A stretch of DNA of 64,000 nucleotides, taken from assembly GCF_001999305.1 (NCBI RefSeq), contig NZ_MLHQ01000001.1, forward strand, positions 124,001 to 188,000, read 5' to 3'. Both the position numbers and the translations under genes were made by a program. This document shows positions 61,378 to 64,000 of the stretch, piece by piece; within the stretch, counting starts at the first letter, position 1, and the number at the start of each line of letters is the position of its first letter. Source of the DNA: Rodentibacter myodis. GTDB taxonomy: Bacteria > Pseudomonadota > Gammaproteobacteria > Enterobacterales > Pasteurellaceae. The notes beneath the pieces are model-generated. The model saw only the letters and a program-made list of their open reading frames with translations, ran no database searches and had not been told where the DNA came from.

Positions 61378-62004
61378 ATGTCTCAAGGCAATTTATACAT
61401 TCTTTCTGCGCCAAGCGGTGCGGGTAAATCTTCATTAATTTCTGCATTATTGGAACGCGACTCCGACACCCCGAAAATGGTGTCGATTTCACACACAACA
61501 CGCGCACCCCGTCCGGGTGAAAGCCACGGAGTGCATTATTATTTTGTGTCAAAAGCAGAATTTGAAGCCTTGATTGAACAGGATTTATTTTTGGAATATG
61601 CCACCGTATTTGGTGGAAATTATTATGGTACTTCTTTACCGGCGATTGAGGAAAATCTCGCCAAAGGGATTGATGTTTTCTTAGATATTGATTGGCAGGG
61701 CGCACAGCAAATTCGCCAAAAAGTTCCAACGGTGAAAAGTATTTTTATTCTTCCGCCGTCTTTGCCGGAATTAGAACGCCGTTTAATTGGTCGCGGGCAA
61801 GACAGTGAAGAAGTGATTGCCGAGCGTATGGCAAAAGCCAAAAATGAAATTTCCCATTATGACGAATATGATTATGTGGTCGTGAATGATAATTTTGAAC
61901 AGGCATTGGCGGATCTACAAAGTATTTTGCGTACCGAACGTTTAACAAAAAATTATCAACAAAATGAAAATGCGGGATTAATTCATCAGCTACTGGATAA
62001 ATAG
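61378..62004 (+). CDS. gmk: Guanylate kinase
   Basis: Gmk converts GMP to GDP. The 208 residues show the Walker A loop [11 protein letters not shown] (10-20), the GMP-binding [18 protein letters not shown] and [11 protein letters not shown]. It begins the conserved gmk-rpoZ-spoT group, which ties guanine nucleotide supply to the (p)ppGpp enzyme. Confidence 0.97.
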   Translation: MSQGNLYILSAPSGAGKSSLISALLERDSDTPKMVSISHTTRAPRPGESHGVHYYFVSKAEFEALIEQDLFLEYATVFGGNYYGTSLPAIEENLAKGIDVFLDIDWQGAQQIRQKVPTVKSIFILPPSLPELERRLIGRGQDSEEVIAERMAKAKNEISHYDEYDYVVVNDNFEQALADLQSILRTERLTKNYQQNENAGLIHQLLDK

Positions 62005-62067
62005 CACCGGATTTAGTATGATACCGCCCCTTATAACCCCTTATTTTTAGATGAATCGGAGTAGAAT

Positions 62068-62334
62068 ATGGCACGCGTTACAGTGCAAGATGCAGTAGAA
62101 AAAATTGGCAATCGTTTTGATTTAATTTTAACCGCCGCACGTCGTGCGAGACAATTACAATTACACCAACGTGAACCTTTAGTGCCGGAAGATGATGATA
62201 AACCGACCGTGATTGCATTGCGTGAAATTGAAAAAGGGTTAATTTCTAACGAGATTATGGATGCCCAAGAGCATCAAGAGATGGCGGCGATTCAACAGGC
62301 AGAAGAAGCCGCAGTAGCCTTAATTACCGAATAA
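62068..62334 (+). CDS. rpoZ: RNA polymerase omega subunit
   Basis: The 88-residue subunit begins [20 protein letters not shown], with ARRARQLQL and [13 protein letters not shown] typical of omega, which aids assembly of the beta-prime subunit and forms part of a ppGpp site. GGAG precedes the ATG. It is followed by an uptake sequence and then spoT, as in E. coli. Confidence 0.97.
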   Translation: MARVTVQDAVEKIGNRFDLILTAARRARQLQLHQREPLVPEDDDKPTVIALREIEKGLISNEIMDAQEHQEMAAIQQAEEAAVALITE

Positions 62335-62412
62335 TCATTATTAAAAGTGCGGTTGATTTCAGCCGCTATTTTTCATTTCAACTTTCTTCAACCCGAATAA
62401 GTCAGGTGTCCT

Positions 62413-64000
62413 TTGGAACTGTTTGCAGATTTAGATCGAATCATTCAAGGGTATTTGCCCGCAGATAAAATTGAATTAGTCAAACGTGCGTTTGTTATCG
62501 CAAGAGATGCTCACGAAGGGCAATTTCGCTCAAGCGGTGAACCTTATATTACCCATCCGGTGGCGGTCGCCTCTATCATCGCCCAAATGCATCTTGATCA
62601 CGAAGCCGTGATGGCGGCGTTGTTGCACGATGTGATTGAGGACACCCTCTATACGGAAGAACAACTCAAAGAGGAATTTGGTGCAAGTGTGGCGGAAATC
62701 GTGGACGGCGTATCAAAACTCGATAAGTTAAAATTCCGTACCCGCCAAGAAGCACAAGTGGAAAATTTCCGCAAAATGATTCTGGCAATGACCCGTGATA
62801 TTCGCGTTGTGTTGATTAAACTTGCCGACCGTACCCACAATATGCGTACATTGGGGGCATTACGTCCCGATAAACGCCGCCGTATTGCAAAAGAAACCCT
62901 CGAAATTTATTGTCCGTTGGCACATCGTTTAGGCATTGAACATATAAAAAATGAACTGGAAGATTTGTCTTTTGCCGCAATGCATCCACACCGTTATGAG
63001 GTATTGAAAAAGTTAGTGGATGTGGCGCGCAGTAATCGTCAGGATTTAATTGAACGTATTTCTAATGAAATTAAAGAGCGGTTAGAAAACGCGGAGATTT
63101 TTGCCCGGGTTTGGGGACGTGAGAAACATCTCTATAAAATTTATCAAAAAATGCGGGCGAAAGACCAAGAATTTCATTCCATTATGGATATCTATGCTTT
63201 CCGCATTATTGTAAAAAATGTTGATGATTGTTACCGCGTGTTGGGACAAATGCATAATCTTTATAAGCCTCGTCCGGGGCGGGTAAAAGACTATATTGCC
63301 GTGCCAAAAGCCAACGGCTATCAGTCCTTGCAGACCTCAATGATCGGGCCGCACGGTGTGCCGGTGGAAGTGCATATCCATACGGAAGAAATGGAACAGG
63401 TGGCGGAAATGGGTGTAACGGCACATTGGGTGTATAAAGAAAGTGGCAAAAATGACACGACAACGGCACAGGTTCGTGCGCAACGTTGGTTGCAAAATTT
63501 AGTCGAAATTCAGCAAAGTGTAGGCAATTCCTTTGAATTTATTGAAAATGTAAAATCAGAATTTTTCCCGAAAGAAATTTTTGTGTTCACCCCAAAAGGT
63601 CGCATTGTTGAATTACCGAAAGGTGCAACTGCAGTGGATTTTGCCTACGCCGTGCATTCCGACATAGGGAATAGTTGTGTAGGCGTGCTTGTGGAACATA
63701 AACCTTACCCACTCTCTCAAGCGTTAGAATCCGGTCAAACCGTGAGTATTATTACCGAACCCAACGCCCACCCTAAAGCCGCTTGGTTGAATTTTGTGGT
63801 CACCGCACGGGCGAAGACCCGAATTCGTCACTATCTCAAACAGCGTTGCGAAGAAGACGCGGTGAAATTGGGTGAAGTCGAACTCAATGTTGCGTTGCAA
63901 CCCCATTGTTTGGCGGATCTTTCTTCCTCACAAATTCAAACTGTATTGGATAATTTAAAACTGTCTTCACACAATGAATTATTGCGTGAAATTGGGCTAG
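62413..64000 (+). CDS. spoT: Bifunctional (p)ppGpp synthetase/hydrolase SpoT (3' partial)
   Basis: SpoT makes and degrades (p)ppGpp. The visible 529 codons run off the right edge. I chose TTG 62413 (MELFADLDRII): it aligns with the start of E. coli SpoT, which also uses TTG, an AGG lies upstream, and no other start is close. An HD hydrolase domain is at about 45-145 (SSGEPYITHPVAV, LLHDVIEDT), a RelA-type synthetase domain at about 230-345 (GRVKDYIAVPKANGYQSL) and the TGS domain at about 385-450 (FVFTPKGRIVELPKGA). Hydrolase-active HD residues are intact. Confidence 0.95.
   Translation, partial: MELFADLDRIIQGYLPADKIELVKRAFVIARDAHEGQFRSSGEPYITHPVAVASIIAQMHLDHEAVMAALLHDVIEDTLYTEEQLKEEFGASVAEIVDGVSKLDKLKFRTRQEAQVENFRKMILAMTRDIRVVLIKLADRTHNMRTLGALRPDKRRRIAKETLEIYCPLAHRLGIEHIKNELEDLSFAAMHPHRYEVLKKLVDVARSNRQDLIERISNEIKERLENAEIFARVWGREKHLYKIYQKMRAKDQEFHSIMDIYAFRIIVKNVDDCYRVLGQMHNLYKPRPGRVKDYIAVPKANGYQSLQTSMIGPHGVPVEVHIHTEEMEQVAEMGVTAHWVYKESGKNDTTTAQVRAQRWLQNLVEIQQSVGNSFEFIENVKSEFFPKEIFVFTPKGRIVELPKGATAVDFAYAVHSDIGNSCVGVLVEHKPYPLSQALESGQTVSIITEPNAHPKAAWLNFVVTARAKTRIRHYLKQRCEEDAVKLGEVELNVALQPHCLADLSSSQIQTVLDNLKLSSHNELLREIGL

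Overview
The window is about 64 kb of chromosome from a Pasteurellaceae bacterium. The clearest signature is the 9-mer AAGTGCGGT (or its complement). My hand count is about 55 copies, roughly one per 1.2 kb, which is the density and subtype of the Haemophilus influenzae-type DNA uptake sequence (Hin type; found in Haemophilus, Aggregatibacter and Pasteurella, not the Actinobacillus pleuropneumoniae type). Gene content and local order (ABC transporter-mreBCD, rpmBG-radC-coaBC-dut-slmA-crp, gapA-fadD, siaPT/nan/nag) agree with this. I cannot fix genus or species; mannitol use plus the sialic-acid locus plus an intact nrf cluster would fit an Aggregatibacter/Haemophilus/Pasteurella relative. There is no prophage, insertion sequence, CRISPR array or rRNA operon. 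Almost every gene is ordinary core chromosome.

Layout. 1-5.3 kb: end of an SbmA/YddA-like ABC exporter, the rod-shape operon mreBCD, and glpG-glpR. 5.3-10 kb: dsbB and nhaB, divergent from fadR, then the yadGH ABC exporter. 10-18 kb: rsmE-yqgE-ruvX (one-base overlaps), ung, grcA, and lepA-lepB-rnc-era. 18-27 kb (minus strand): a yhiN-type flavoprotein and a full periplasmic nitrite-reduction cluster nrfABCD plus assembly genes nrfE, a dsbE-like gene and a fused nrfF-nrfG gene. 27-31 kb: mannitol operon mtlADR under three CRP boxes. 31-37.6 kb: DUF554 protein, mutM, rpmG, rpmB, radC, coaBC, dut, slmA, yheU, crp. 37.8-49.2 kb: sialic-acid locus, with nanM, siaT and siaP on the minus strand and an SGNH hydrolase, nanE, nanK, siaR, nanA, nagB, nagA on the plus strand. 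49-64 kb: a methyltransferase, a porin, rnhA/dnaQ, two tRNA-Asp genes, der, hda, uraA, upp, fadD-like ligase, gapA, gmk, rpoZ and the start of spoT.

How the genes work together. Host-derived sialic acid is bound by SiaP, imported by SiaT, prepared by the NanM epimerase (and possibly an esterase), cleaved by NanA, and taken through NanK, NanE, NagA and NagB to fructose-6-phosphate. The central divergent region holds a CRP-like box flanked by two inverted-repeat pairs that are candidate SiaR operators. Mannitol uptake is also CRP-controlled. The nrf genes supply formate-dependent nitrite respiration, with an FNR-like and a NarP-like site at the spacing of the E. coli nrf promoter.

The less ordinary content is non-coding: a dispersed BIME/REP-like repeat family at seven loci (three tandem copies between siaT and nanM); a structured leader ahead of rpmB; a possible roughly 100-nt small RNA between crp and nanM; a 34-bp near-perfect palindrome between grcA and lepA; and uptake sequences arranged as inverted pairs that look like terminators. 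I found no complete undescribed multi-gene system. The best candidates for new biology are the SGNH hydrolase in the sialic-acid operon, the repeat family and the structured RNAs.
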